A stretch of 64,000 nt of DNA from Candidatus Babeliales bacterium (GCA_020050795.1 JAGVKD010000013.1:1-64000); one strand, 5' to 3'; numbered from the stretch's first letter, positions 1 through 8,918 are shown. The notes: generated from the letters alone by a model not told the origin. Made by a program: numbers and translations.

Positions 1-301
1 GTCCATTTATCTCAACCCTAATATTCCTATATATTTGAACTTAACAGAAACAACTTTTATGTATCTTTTGGGAATTATAGAAATTGCTATCGGATTGCTT
101 GTTTTTCTAAAGCCCAAGCTTGGTGGCTATATTGTTATGGCATTCTTAATAGTCATCTCTATAAACTTGATAACCATGCAATCACATCATCATGCAAATT
201 ATGCACAGATTATGACCCATTATGATGTTGCGTTACATGATATTGCTTTATCCATTTGTGCGTATGCATTCGTGCTTTTATCCAAAGAAGTTGGCAAGTG
301 A
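1..301 (+). CDS. DoxX-like small membrane protein, 5' end outside window
   Basis: The frame is open from the first bases of the window to a TGA at 299-301, so only the C-terminal part of the gene is present. The visible ~99 residues hold about three hydrophobic segments. They match the C-terminal two thirds of the protein at 1590-1991: both have a SIY-NP-IP segment, then a loop, a GLL-FL-P--GGYI helix and a closing AYVFVLLS-E or AYAFVLLSKE helix. The two are therefore paralogues. Fold and topology resemble small four-helix DoxX-type membrane proteins, but no catalytic motif is visible and the function is unknown. A run of histidines (QSHHH, about residue 59 of the visible part) could bind metal; that is speculation. 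A MauE-like gene follows 39 bp downstream on the same strand and may be cotranscribed. Confidence 0.7.
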   Translation, partial: SIYLNPNIPIYLNLTETTFMYLLGIIEIAIGLLVFLKPKLGGYIVMAFLIVISINLITMQSHHHANYAQIMTHYDVALHDIALSICAYAFVLLSKEVGK

Positions 302-340
302 TTATCAAATCAAATGTGAATCATTACATGGAGAGTAATA

Positions 341-862
341 ATGTTAAACAATAGCGAACCTGAAAAAGATAAAATCTATACGATAAGAAACTTTTTACCG
401 CTTATTATTCTTGGCGCCATAATCATCTTATTCACATTAATAAAACAAATGCTTTATGGCTTAAATTTAAATAACGCGATGTATGATTTTATGGGCAGCT
501 TCTTTATTATTTTTAGCTCATTTAAAATCATTAATCTTCGTGGATTTGCTGTGGCGTATAGCTCTTATGATATTATTGCCAAACGTTATCTAGCATATGC
601 CTACACTTACCCATTTCTCGAGCTCACTTTGGGAATATGCTATCTCATGAGATTTCAATTAATAATAGCTAGTTGGGTTACTTTATTACTTATGATCATA
701 AGTAGCATAGGTGTTGCCCATGAATTGGCACAAAAAAAACAAATTGTATGCGCATGTCTAGGAGCTGTCTTTAAAATTCCCATGACCTACGTTACTTTAG
801 CTGAAGATATCATAATGGGAACAATGGCATTCATAATGCTAATCCAATATTATCTTAGCTAG
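341..862 (+). CDS. MauE/DoxX-family membrane protein
   Basis: 173 residues with four or five hydrophobic helices. The C-terminal part has the conserved MauE/DoxX redox-associated pattern: a CAC motif (about residues 145-147) at a helix edge, then LG-VFK-PMT-VTL-ED and a last helix. In known family members this pattern occurs in proteins found with heavy-metal or thiol-redox genes. The start ATG at 341 has GGAG 9 bases upstream. A strong two-way terminator follows directly. Neighbours are two DoxX-like genes and a convergent DUF305 gene, and DUF305 proteins also often occur in copper or metal loci, so a role in metal or thiol handling at the membrane is a reasonable but unproven reading. Confidence 0.65.
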   Translation: MLNNSEPEKDKIYTIRNFLPLIILGAIIILFTLIKQMLYGLNLNNAMYDFMGSFFIIFSSFKIINLRGFAVAYSSYDIIAKRYLAYAYTYPFLELTLGICYLMRFQLIIASWVTLLLMIISSIGVAHELAQKKQIVCACLGAVFKIPMTYVTLAEDIIMGTMAFIMLIQYYLS

Positions 863-885
863 CTACCAGAAAAATAATATTATTA

Positions 886-930
886 TCAAAAAAGACCAAG
901 TGATATTCCCAGCCACTTGGTCTTTTTTGA
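886..930. terminator. Bidirectional intrinsic terminator
   Basis: A perfect 17-bp inverted repeat (886-902 with 914-930) around an 11-base loop. The stem core is GACCAAGTG/CACTTGGTC and A/T tracts at both ends give a U-tract in each direction. It serves the convergent genes ending at 862 (+) and 945 (-). Confidence 0.93.
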
Positions 931-944
931 TAAACGAGGCTGTA

Positions 945-1388
945 CTATTTTTTCATACGATCTAGCTTCATTTTCATAAAATTAATCTCTGATTGCTGCG
1001 CTGAAACAATATTTTTACACAACTCTTGAATTTCGGGATCCTGTAATGAGGTTTGTTCGCACATTAATATAGCAGCGCCATGATGAGGGATCATTGATTT
1101 TAGAAACTCTTTATCGGATATAGCCATTTGTTTTCTAACAAAAAGTATCAACAAAACAAATATAGCTAGACTACCTACCATGATTAACATATTGAGTCGT
1201 GTGTTGTTATACATCGACCACATCAAAAAGAACTCTATTATCAACATGGGCACCGTCATTATTCCTGCCATATAGAGTTGATTCAAGTTTGGATACACAT
1301 TGGCATAGCTATCGACCATCATATACATCAAAATATACATTGATAGAAAAGATAATGCTGCCATAAGAAGTAGATTTATATATTTCAT
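945..1388 (-). CDS. DUF305 membrane protein
   Basis: 147 residues. Three hydrophobic segments (about 5-28, 38-60 and 66-85) are followed by a DUF305 domain with the hallmark MIPHHGAAILMCEQ (about 99-112), where His-His and the Met-Cys pair are the likely metal-binding residues. DUF305 is a ferritin-like four-helix domain seen in many copper- or silver-associated loci. The truncated single-module form here, fused to membrane helices, is a common layout. The start is supported by AAGGG 8 bases upstream of ATG 1388. It converges on the MauE-like gene through a shared terminator. Function is inferred as metal handling; nothing in the sequence identifies the metal. Confidence 0.8.
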   Translation of the reverse strand: MKYINLLLMAALSFLSMYILMYMMVDSYANVYPNLNQLYMAGIMTVPMLIIEFFLMWSMYNNTRLNMLIMVGSLAIFVLLILFVRKQMAISDKEFLKSMIPHHGAAILMCEQTSLQDPEIQELCKNIVSAQQSEINFMKMKLDRMKK

Positions 1389-1471
1389 GGATTAACCCTT
1401 AAAATAAGCACACAAAAATTGGACTACAATAATTTATAATTATCTTTGACGGCTTCACAATATTTTTCTTA

Positions 1472-1538
1472 GCCGCCTGCATTTTATCTAAAAACTCTTG
1501 CCTGATTCAAAAACATATTCGTACCGTGAGCCTATGAA
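1472..1538 (+). repeat. Direct repeat copy 1 (promoter region copy)
   Basis: 67 bases that match 2061-2126 with three substitutions and one extra A. The matching copy lies between the terminator and the aldolase start, so this looks like a duplicated leader/promoter region now placed upstream of the DoxX-like gene at 1590. The first bases (GCCGCCTGC) equal the right arm of the terminator at 2026-2075, although no left arm exists here. Confidence 0.9.
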
Positions 1539-1589
1539 TCAGAATCTTTGACCATTATTCAAAATCTTTGATTAAAAGGACAAGTCTCT

Positions 1590-1991
1590 ATGAAACATAA
1601 TAATATTTTACTAGCATGGCGCTTGCTGTATTTTACCTACGGATTATTTCCTATTATTGTTGGCCTGGATAAATATTTTAATTTTTTAGCTGATTGGTCT
1701 ATATATATAAACCCATACATCCCTCAGTTTTTTCACATAACCACACCAACTTTTATGCACATCTTTGCCATTATGCAAATTACCACAGGGCTATTAATTT
1801 TCCTCAGGCCAATCATTGGAGGATATATAATTACACTATTGCTCATGGTAATTACTGTCGACCTGCTTAGCACTGCGCAATATGATACTGCCATGCGTGC
1901 TATTGCTATGACTATTGGAGCTTATGTATTTGTGCTCTTATCACGTGAACTTCGGAATCCTAAACCGTCTAAAGATGCTCACCATTTTTAA
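1590..1991 (+). CDS. DoxX-like small membrane protein
   Basis: 133 residues with four predicted helices (about 8-27, 50-70, 75-96 and 104-124) and little soluble sequence, consistent with the DoxX superfamily. It is a paralogue of the truncated gene at the window start, sharing the GLLIFLRP--GGYII helix and the C-terminal AYVFVLLSREL segment. AAAAGGAC lies 9 bases before ATG 1590. The gene and its terminator sit exactly between two imperfect direct repeats (1472-1538 and 2061-2126), suggesting it was inserted or copied into the region upstream of the aldolase. No enzymatic motif is seen. A redox or metal-related membrane function is only suggested by its neighbours. Confidence 0.65.
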   Translation: MKHNNILLAWRLLYFTYGLFPIIVGLDKYFNFLADWSIYINPYIPQFFHITTPTFMHIFAIMQITTGLLIFLRPIIGGYIITLLLMVITVDLLSTAQYDTAMRAIAMTIGAYVFVLLSRELRNPKPSKDAHHF

Positions 1992-2025
1992 TAAAAATTA
2001 TGTATTAAAAAAACTTTACTGATTA

Positions 2026-2075
2026 ATAAAAAGCAGGCGACCGTTACTTGCAATGTAATGGCCGCCTGCTTTTTA
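2026..2075 (+). terminator. Intrinsic terminator after DoxX-like gene
   Basis: AAAAAGCAGGCG and CGCCTGCTTTTT arms, extended inward by CC-GTTAC/GTAAT-GG pairs with two imperfections, ending in a T run. It ends the 1590-1991 gene; its right arm is part of the duplicated sequence. Confidence 0.88.
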
Positions 2076-2126
2076 TCTAAAACTCTTGTCTGATTCAAAA
2101 ACATATTCGTACCATGAGCCTATGAA
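2061..2126 (+). repeat. Direct repeat copy 2 (aldolase leader)
   Basis: Partner of 1472-1538. It covers the right arm of the terminator and most of the aldolase leader, ending 12 bases before the ATG at 2139. It probably contains the aldolase promoter; a TTGTCT with TACCAT about 18 bases downstream is a weak candidate pair present in slightly altered form in copy 1. Confidence 0.9.
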
Positions 2127-2138
2127 AAGGAGCATGTT

Positions 2139-3065
2139 ATGAAAAAAAGTTTTATCCCCGCTGATGTCCCACAAGAACAACAAGACATCTTCGCCGCAAA
2201 TTATTCTGCCATCACCAAAAATACTGACCGCCTCTTTATTTTTTCCTGCGATCACAAAGTTGAACACTTGAATAATGAATTTCATGGCAAGGGAATTCAT
2301 CCCGATGCTCTCAACCCTGAACATCTTTTTGCGATTGCACAGCAAGGAACTGTTGGTGCCATGGCCACTCATCCAAGCTTTATTGCTCGCTATGGGGCAC
2401 AGTATAAAGATGTGAATTACATTGCAAAGCTCAACGGCAAAACCAATCTAGTTTCTGCTAAAAAACAGGACCCTTTGAGCGCACCACTCTGGAACGTGCA
2501 TGATGTGGTCACCTTTGCAAAAGAAAGCGGCCTCAAAATTCGCGGCGTTGGCATGACTATCTATCTTGGCAGTGCCCACGAAGCAGAGATGCTTTCATTT
2601 GCCGCTCAATCAATTTTTGAGGCACACCAACACGGACTTGTTGCCATCATCTGGGCCTATCCTCGTGGTTCAGAAATAAAACAAGAACAAGATCCTCATC
2701 TGCTTGCCGGCGCTGCTGGTTTGGCAAATGCGCTTGGCGCTGATTTTGTGAAAATCAAACAGCCACAAGCAAAAAAAGATGTGGATAATAATAAGATACT
2801 CAAAGTTATCACCCATTGCGCAGGCAATACCAAAGTGCTTTGTGCTGGTGGATCGCGCGTTGATCAGCACGCATTTTTGCATGAACTGTATGAACAAATC
2901 CACACAGGCGGCACTTCTGGTTGCGCAGTAGGACGAAATATTTTTCAGCGCTCACGCCAAGAAGCAATAGCGCTGAGTCAGGCTATTGCGGCAATTGTGT
3001 ATGATAATGCAAAACCAAAAGATGCTGTTGAGCTGCATAAATCACTTATGCTCTTTGCCTTCTGA
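2139..3065 (+). CDS. fbaB: Class I fructose-bisphosphate aldolase (DhnA/FbaB type)
   Basis: 308 residues, the usual length for archaeal-type class I aldolases of the DeoC/FbaB superfamily. Seen directly: an early FSCDHKVEH segment (about 32-40) holding the conserved Asp of the family, the DFVKIKQP motif (about 201-208) whose Lys is the expected Schiff-base residue, and the GGSRV and GTSGCAVGRNIFQ phosphate-binding loops (about 236-240 and 257-269). The enzyme reversibly splits fructose-1,6-bisphosphate into dihydroxyacetone phosphate and glyceraldehyde-3-phosphate in glycolysis or gluconeogenesis. The start has an AAAAGGAG ribosome site. The 3' end overlaps the convergent gene by 24 bases. 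Other DhnA-type activities, such as 2-amino-ketoheptonate synthesis, cannot be excluded by motif reading alone. Confidence 0.85.
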   Translation: MKKSFIPADVPQEQQDIFAANYSAITKNTDRLFIFSCDHKVEHLNNEFHGKGIHPDALNPEHLFAIAQQGTVGAMATHPSFIARYGAQYKDVNYIAKLNGKTNLVSAKKQDPLSAPLWNVHDVVTFAKESGLKIRGVGMTIYLGSAHEAEMLSFAAQSIFEAHQHGLVAIIWAYPRGSEIKQEQDPHLLAGAAGLANALGADFVKIKQPQAKKDVDNNKILKVITHCAGNTKVLCAGGSRVDQHAFLHELYEQIHTGGTSGCAVGRNIFQRSRQEAIALSQAIAAIVYDNAKPKDAVELHKSLMLFAF

Positions 3066-4646
3066 GACTTTTGCCTTTTCCTGATCCGCCGCATACTCCG
3101 CTGCTAGTTTTTCCATCAAAGAGCATAGACCTGATTTATCTTTATTGTGATACCAATAGGTAAAAACGTGTTGCCATGCAGCAGAACATTTTTTGAATGT
3201 CTTTGATTCTTCAATGGCGTGACGATAGTTATATCTGATTGATTCTGGAACCTCATGCATTTCGTGCAAAGCTTTCAACACAAGCAGAGCATTAAAATCT
3301 AAAGGCAAAAGATGCTGTTCTATTCTTTGCCTATTTAAATATGCTCGTCTGTCTTGTTCCTCAACATTTTTCTGCCATGCAACATAGAAGGACCCATCAT
3401 TCGCCATAGCCACTTGCATAGCAGGAGATGTGGGATCCATGTCTTTAAGCTCAAGACTGTCTGCCAAATTTTCAGTTTTATATCCCGTTGCTAGATCAAT
3501 TGCATAGAGATGGTGCTTATTATTTTCTTCCTGCGCTTGTGTTATTCCCGTAACAGCAAGTGTGCCCCCATCAGGAGAAAAACTAAATTGGCTCGGACAA
3601 ACGGGCAAATGTATTGTTTTCCACCAATGAGACTTTTCAGAATCTGAACGCATCAACTGAACATGCGATTGAGTGAATAATGCAATTAATGGTGTTTCGG
3701 GAACAAAGGCCACATCAAAAATTGATTCATCGGTGAGAACAGGAATTGTTTCCGATTTAGTGACTGCCAATTTATTGGATTCAGAATTCATTGCATAAAA
3801 AGATACGGTACATTTGTTGCCATCTGCCAGAATACTTGCCCGATTGGGAGCTCCTCTCCAAGCCAACGGAACATCAGTTCCATCGGGACGGACTTCTGCA
3901 TCAAATACAACTTCTTTTTCTGGACGCCAATCATTCAAACACAATTTTTCCCATACTCGCAGGCACAATCGGGAATTCTCATTACGGTATGTCCAAGCAG
4001 CTGACTCATTCCCAACAGCGACACGATAGATCGGCAAGTTGTTTTTGTGCCCCTCCCAAGAGCTCTCACTGATTTGAAGCATATAATCCTGCTTTCTTTT
4101 GCAACAAAGGACAAATTTCTTCGTGCCGGGAATCGCTTTTAGCCAAAGCATGTCCTCGCAATCGTTGGTGCTTAAACAAGGAAAATGGGGTTCTATTTGA
4201 ATCCCATCGGTGGCCATGTTCGTTGCTTGAGTGTAATAGCGACCTTCGCTCTTATAGACTCGGGACACAGAACGTAATAATGTGCCAGGAGTAAATTTCC
4301 CCATTGAGCAATAAAAACGGTCGCCAAATAGGGACTCTTTCACCCAACAAAAATTTTGCAAAGAGATCAAGCGACGAATTGTCTTTCCTTCCGGAAACTC
4401 AGCCAATACTTCTTCTAGTTGCTCTCCTCGCTGATCGATAAGCAGTTGCCATGATTCATAGGGGGTTTCGCTGGTATAATCATCAAAAACAGCAACTCCT
4501 GCCTGTTTTTCCCCTTCATTTTTTTTCCACACACTGCAGTTACCCACTTTTTTGAGTAGCTGTTTAACTGTGGATCCCTCTTCCTCTTGCATCGCGCAGC
4601 TAGCAAACGGAAGCACAATGCCAATTACTAAAATCCACTTCTTCAT
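3042..4646 (-). CDS. Secreted beta-propeller-like protein, paralogue 1
   Basis: 534 residues from ATG 4646, chosen because AAAAGGAAA lies just upstream; the in-frame ATG at 4670 lacks such a site. An N-terminal signal peptide (about 1-18) ends in FASCAM and could be cleaved by signal peptidase I or II. The body has repeated short beta-strand patterns with SFSPDGGTLAVTG and RVAVGNESAAWTYR, like WD40/TolB-type propeller blades, and a helical C-terminus. It is clearly paralogous to 4678-6417: shared features include LQNFCWV, LP-AWR--PNRA, P--PSQ-SFSPD and the LLPLDF-ALLVLKA helix. The two genes are tandem, 31 bp apart, and probably cotranscribed. No catalytic motif is visible; a protein-binding envelope or secreted role is inferred. 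Confidence 0.7.
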   Translation of the reverse strand: MKKWILVIGIVLPFASCAMQEEEGSTVKQLLKKVGNCSVWKKNEGEKQAGVAVFDDYTSETPYESWQLLIDQRGEQLEEVLAEFPEGKTIRRLISLQNFCWVKESLFGDRFYCSMGKFTPGTLLRSVSRVYKSEGRYYTQATNMATDGIQIEPHFPCLSTNDCEDMLWLKAIPGTKKFVLCCKRKQDYMLQISESSWEGHKNNLPIYRVAVGNESAAWTYRNENSRLCLRVWEKLCLNDWRPEKEVVFDAEVRPDGTDVPLAWRGAPNRASILADGNKCTVSFYAMNSESNKLAVTKSETIPVLTDESIFDVAFVPETPLIALFTQSHVQLMRSDSEKSHWWKTIHLPVCPSQFSFSPDGGTLAVTGITQAQEENNKHHLYAIDLATGYKTENLADSLELKDMDPTSPAMQVAMANDGSFYVAWQKNVEEQDRRAYLNRQRIEQHLLPLDFNALLVLKALHEMHEVPESIRYNYRHAIEESKTFKKCSAAWQHVFTYWYHNKDKSGLCSLMEKLAAEYAADQEKAKVSEGKEHK

Positions 4647-4677
4647 CCGATTTTCCTTTTGATCTGGCAAATCATTA

Positions 4678-6417
4678 CTATTTCGATTCTGATACTCTTT
4701 TTTTATCCAGCTCTATGACCTCTTGCGCCATCTTTCTCATCAAACGATGCACACCAGAAAAAGCAGATGTTTTTCCTCGTGTTTGTTTTTTGGGATGTAT
4801 AAAAGTTATGTCGTCGCTCTTAGTATCCGAGCTCAGGGCTAAACCACTTCGCTCTTCAGATAGAACTGATTTAAACACCGTTTGCCATAGGTGAGAGCAC
4901 TCTTTAAAGGTAGTGGATCGTTCAATAGCATCAAGGTAGGCACACTTTGCCGCAAATAATTTTGCAAAGCTCGTTGTGTCTTTCTTTAAGCATCGTTGTG
5001 CACACCCAACGAGTGCTTGATGTATACACACCTGCTGAATAGCTTTTAATACAAGCAGCGCCTTAAAATCTATCGGCAAGAGCAATTGTTCTTCTGTTCT
5101 ATACGGAGAGCTTCCACTGACAGTGGGAAGCTTAATCTCCCAAGAACCATGTAGTGTTCCATCATTGAGCACAGTAACTTTAATGGCTGGACGCTCCGGA
5201 TGAATCTCATTCAGGGAAAAATTGTTCGCCATATTTTCAGTTTCTTGGGATGTGTTCATATCAATCACATGAAGATGATGCGTATTTTTTCCTTCATCAT
5301 TTTGCCTTACTCCTGCAACGGCTAAATTTTTCGCGTCTGGGGAAAAACTCAATTGACTTGGTCGAATGGGAAGTTTAATTGCCTTAACCCAAGAAAATTG
5401 TTTTGCAGCATTGTAGCGCACCAGATTAACGTGCGACTCCGTGAATAATGCAAACTGGTCCTGTTGTGGTACCACAACGACGTCCACAATTCGTTCGTGC
5501 CCAACAGCATGCTTATGTGATTCAGTCTCTCTCAACTTGTTCAGAAATCCCATCTCATAACAGGACAAGTGAATCATATTGCCGCCACGCGCCACCACTG
5601 TTGCACGATTAGGAACTTTTCTCCAGGCAAAGGGCAAATTAATCGCTTCAGAACAAATTTCTTCATCAAAAAGTTCTTTGTCTTCTTTTTCTGATTCCCA
5701 AATTGCTAAACGTAATCGAAAATTTTTATCAAGACTGGTCCATGCAACTGAATTAGTATCAACGGCAATACGATAGACGGGCAACTCACTCACTCTTGCA
5801 AAGTTATTGCCCACCTTGAATAAGTACTTTTTGCTTCGCTCAGAAGAAGTAACACATTTGTGTGTTCCCGGAATCATTTTTGCATACAATACATTTTCAT
5901 CATATCCACACAAAAGAGTGAGTGGCAGCTGCGTCCGTTCAATAGGATCTGTGTGCAAGAATGTTGCCTCAAGATAAAAGCCATCATCCTTTTTAAGGCC
6001 ACCCTTGGGTTTGGGGTGCAATAACACAACAGGATCAGATTCCTTGACCACTGGATTGTTATGACCAAATAAACGTGGGCTCACCCAACAAAAATTTTGT
6101 AAACGAAGCAAATGCTGAACTTGAGATCCATCTGGATGCTGAGCAAATATTTTTTCTAACTCTTCTCTTCGCTCATCGATAAGAAGCCGCAGGGGTTCAT
6201 AAGAAACCTCTTCGGGCACATAATCCTCAAAGATAACCGTATCATTTTTAATTTTTGTTTTTTTTACCTCATCTGGTTGCCACACATTAAAGTCCCTCAT
6301 CTTTTTGAATAGGTCTTCAATCGAAGAGGAAGGTTCTTTCTCCTGTTCCATCGCGCAAAGGGGATGCGACACCATTCCATAAAGCGCTAGGCACACTATC
6401 AGAAGGCATCTTTTCAT
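4678..6417 (-). CDS. Secreted beta-propeller-like protein, paralogue 2
   Basis: 579 residues with a signal peptide (about 1-22) ending PLCAM. AAAAGGAAAA precedes ATG 6417. Same architecture as the downstream paralogue: a helical N-terminal part with LLRLQNFCWV, a beta-rich middle with several propeller-like strands (for example SQLSFSPDAKNLAVAG, about 365-380) and a helical C-terminal part carrying LLLPIDFKALLVLKAI. It has an extra insertion near the C-terminus containing Cys residues (QALVGCAQRCLKK). This is the first gene of a likely two-gene unit. The function is unknown; the signal peptide and lack of enzyme motifs favour an exported binding protein. Confidence 0.7.
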   Translation of the reverse strand: MKRCLLIVCLALYGMVSHPLCAMEQEKEPSSSIEDLFKKMRDFNVWQPDEVKKTKIKNDTVIFEDYVPEEVSYEPLRLLIDERREELEKIFAQHPDGSQVQHLLRLQNFCWVSPRLFGHNNPVVKESDPVVLLHPKPKGGLKKDDGFYLEATFLHTDPIERTQLPLTLLCGYDENVLYAKMIPGTHKCVTSSERSKKYLFKVGNNFARVSELPVYRIAVDTNSVAWTSLDKNFRLRLAIWESEKEDKELFDEEICSEAINLPFAWRKVPNRATVVARGGNMIHLSCYEMGFLNKLRETESHKHAVGHERIVDVVVVPQQDQFALFTESHVNLVRYNAAKQFSWVKAIKLPIRPSQLSFSPDAKNLAVAGVRQNDEGKNTHHLHVIDMNTSQETENMANNFSLNEIHPERPAIKVTVLNDGTLHGSWEIKLPTVSGSSPYRTEEQLLLPIDFKALLVLKAIQQVCIHQALVGCAQRCLKKDTTSFAKLFAAKCAYLDAIERSTTFKECSHLWQTVFKSVLSEERSGLALSSDTKSDDITFIHPKKQTRGKTSAFSGVHRLMRKMAQEVIELDKKRVSESK

Positions 6418-6584
6418 CTAAATTTTCCTTTTGTTATAAAACTAAAAAAAGGATACCGTTTTTTAATTAAAGATACCAAGGAACTAACCCCCAGTCCGCC
6501 CACACATGAAAATCTGTTGCGTTTAACATGAAGCTATCCTAATCTTAGTGGGTCCATTGCAGACAGAAAAAAAGGACGTATCTC

Positions 6585-8048
6585 ATGAAAAAATTACTGC
6601 TGGTTATTGCACTCGTCGGTATAGCAAATTCGTTGTTTTCTTATGAAGGGGAAGTGTTTGGACATTCGTATATGTACACACGCCCGGCTTTTTATCATGT
6701 AAATATGCAACAACACCTTTGGCATGACATTGTCTATTCAAAAAAAGGCGATGTTCTTGGTGGCATACAAGTTATTCCGTTTTACCAAAAATCAATTTCA
6801 CTTGCTAAAACTGCACGCTACTTCTTAATCAATGGCAAAAATTGTTTGCTTGTTTCTGGTGATGCTAACACCAGTGAGTTGAAAACCCGAGATATTCGCG
6901 CAGAGTGGATTGGATTGCCGAGTAATTTTCATGGTCAATTGTCCATGGCTCCCAAGCAGAGACAATTTGGTGCTTCATTAGAATATCATCAGGATTTGAA
7001 GCGATTCGTCGATTGGTCCTTCCTGCAATCATCTTGGGTCAGCATGAGTATTCCCGTGTTGGCAGTTGAGAACAATTTGCGATTCCGCCAATTTGATGTG
7101 GTCAACCCTGGCACTGAATTTCCACGCAATTTACTCGAAGCATTTTCTAATCCTGAATGGCAATATGATAAATTTGGGCGCTCCAAAACCAAAGTTGGCG
7201 CCGGAGAAATACGCCTCAATTTTGGAACCACGTTTTTAAATAGCGACTACTTTCAAATTATTTCCTACTCATCCTTAGTACTGCCAACTGGCAACAAGCC
7301 TGATGCAGAATTTCTATTTTCTCCCGTCGTTGGCCATGGAGGCTTTCCCGGATTTGGCGGTGGCGCACAATTCCAGATTCTTCTCAACCGTGATCCAGAA
7401 ACACTTGCATGGACGTTCTTTGCAAGTCTCGACGCTATATATTTGCTCTCGCGAAAAATGCATCGTACCTTTGATCTTTGTGAAAAACCGTGGAGCCGTT
7501 TCATGCTCTACAATACTAAAAACGGCACCCAATCATTTGTTCCTGGGGTGAACGTCCTGACACACGAAGTGTCCGTCAAACCGTATGCGGTGGTCGATTT
7601 TTCAATGGGCTGGCGCATTATCACGAATGGATGGGAATTTGAATTAGGATATGATGCATGGGGACATGGCGATGAGCAAATTCACTTCAAAGATCCGTTT
7701 GAATCTCCTACAGGAGTTTGTTTCTCTGAATTTGGCATCGCAGGATCCACTCCAAACACCACGGCGAGTCAAAGTACTATCGCGCAACAAGCTCCCGATG
7801 ATGTAACCTTCATCCCGCTTGTAGAAGAGCCACTTGATTTGGCAGCAGGTTTCTCAACCATAATCGATGTTAAATCAGGTATGGCTACCAGCGCCCAAAC
7901 CAATGCGGTTCATTTTGCAGCAGGTAAAATCTATTTTGGTGAAAAAGTTGACGCCTTCTTAGGATTCGGAATCTTTGGTGAATTCATACGCAAAAATGCT
8001 TCGCTACAAAATCTTGGTGCTTGGTGCAAGTTCGGCGCGACCTTCTAA
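6585..8048 (+). CDS. Predicted outer-membrane beta-barrel protein
   Basis: 487 residues with a signal peptide (about 1-19, ending NSLFS). The mature part is rich in alternating hydrophobic/polar strands with many aromatic residues, and the protein ends in Phe (KFGATF), the usual BAM signal of barrel proteins. Other features typical of barrels are Gly/aromatic-rich turns (GHGGFPGFGGGAQF, about 248-261). AAAGGAC lies 8 bases before ATG 6585. Similar-looking proteins occur at 35691-37400 and 41777-43039, each ending in Phe. It is probably a porin or surface protein; the substrate cannot be read from sequence. Confidence 0.7.
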   Translation: MKKLLLVIALVGIANSLFSYEGEVFGHSYMYTRPAFYHVNMQQHLWHDIVYSKKGDVLGGIQVIPFYQKSISLAKTARYFLINGKNCLLVSGDANTSELKTRDIRAEWIGLPSNFHGQLSMAPKQRQFGASLEYHQDLKRFVDWSFLQSSWVSMSIPVLAVENNLRFRQFDVVNPGTEFPRNLLEAFSNPEWQYDKFGRSKTKVGAGEIRLNFGTTFLNSDYFQIISYSSLVLPTGNKPDAEFLFSPVVGHGGFPGFGGGAQFQILLNRDPETLAWTFFASLDAIYLLSRKMHRTFDLCEKPWSRFMLYNTKNGTQSFVPGVNVLTHEVSVKPYAVVDFSMGWRIITNGWEFELGYDAWGHGDEQIHFKDPFESPTGVCFSEFGIAGSTPNTTASQSTIAQQAPDDVTFIPLVEEPLDLAAGFSTIIDVKSGMATSAQTNAVHFAAGKIYFGEKVDAFLGFGIFGEFIRKNASLQNLGAWCKFGATF

Positions 8049-8050
8049 AA

Positions 8051-8740
8051 TTAACTTTGCGCTAACATGCGTTCCAACTCATTCATCGAACGCAATTGGT
8101 CGGTGAGCTGAGTTTTCAGGAAAGCCATTTTCGGATCATCAAGCTTCATGCCGTCGTTACGGAATCCAGAAAGTTCTTTTTGATAGTTCTTCAATGATTT
8201 GCGATTAGTGGCAACTAATTTTTTCAACCGCTTCATGTGTTCGGCAGAATGAGCAACACCATCTTGGACAGAAAGTTGCTGCCGCTCCAGTTCAGCCAAA
8301 ACAAACGTCAGGCGAACAATTTTTTTCTGTGCAAAGCGTACAATATGATTATCATTTGGAACGCCCAGCTTGCGATAATCTTGCAAATCACGCACATAGC
8401 TACGAAGCATTTTTTTATTGATTTCAATCAGCTGTGCAAGCTCTTTTTCTTCATTGGAATTTCCATGCTGACCGTAGAGAACCAATCGCCGCTTGCCTAT
8501 TGTATCGGCTCGGTCTTCAAAAAGTTTTTTCCGTTCATGCATAAGATCGATCAATTCATCATTTTCAGAAAAGCCAAGCGCAACAAGTTCCCGTGCATCC
8601 TGATGAGCATAAACTGCTTCTTGCTGATTTTCTTTAATCAATGCCCATTTTTGAATCTGATTTAAAATAAAAAAACTGGCAACGCCCAAAATGGCCGTAC
8701 CAGAAACAAGACGCGCAATACGCGCAAATGAGAAATTCAT
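8051..8740 (-). CDS. Membrane-anchored coiled-coil protein with internal duplication
   Basis: 229 residues. One transmembrane segment near the N-terminus (about 12-28) is followed by a highly charged, mostly helical region. Two halves of the helical region resemble each other: a module with INKKMLRSYVRDLQDYRKLG around residue 110 and another with TNRKSLKNYQKELSGFRNDG around 180, each followed by a second helix rich in Leu and ending in LE. This suggests a duplicated helical hairpin of about 55-70 residues. AGGGGACG precedes ATG 8740. It converges on the barrel gene with a 2-bp gap. No family is recognised; a structural or envelope role is the simplest guess. Confidence 0.6.
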   Translation of the reverse strand: MNFSFARIARLVSGTAILGVASFFILNQIQKWALIKENQQEAVYAHQDARELVALGFSENDELIDLMHERKKLFEDRADTIGKRRLVLYGQHGNSNEEKELAQLIEINKKMLRSYVRDLQDYRKLGVPNDNHIVRFAQKKIVRLTFVLAELERQQLSVQDGVAHSAEHMKRLKKLVATNRKSLKNYQKELSGFRNDGMKLDDPKMAFLKTQLTDQLRSMNELERMLAQS

Positions 8741-8864
8741 GCGACGTCCCCTTCCCCAAAACCCTTCACAGTTCCTAACTCATCGTTGAAACTAAAAAAA
8801 TGGAGATCTCATTGTCAAGAAACGAAAAGGATGGCTTAGGAAACCTTAAAAGTTGTTGAGGAAT

Positions 8865-8906
8865 AAAAAAGGGCTCGCGATATTTCTACCGCAAGCCCCT
8901 TTTTTA
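8865..8906 (-). terminator. Intrinsic terminator of small membrane gene
   Basis: AAAAAAGGGCT-GCG pairs with CGC-AGCCCCTTTTTT around a short loop, with a small imperfection. It lies just downstream of the minus-strand gene ending at 8919 and has A/T tracts on both sides. Confidence 0.8.
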
Positions 8907-8918
8907 TTCAATGCAAAT

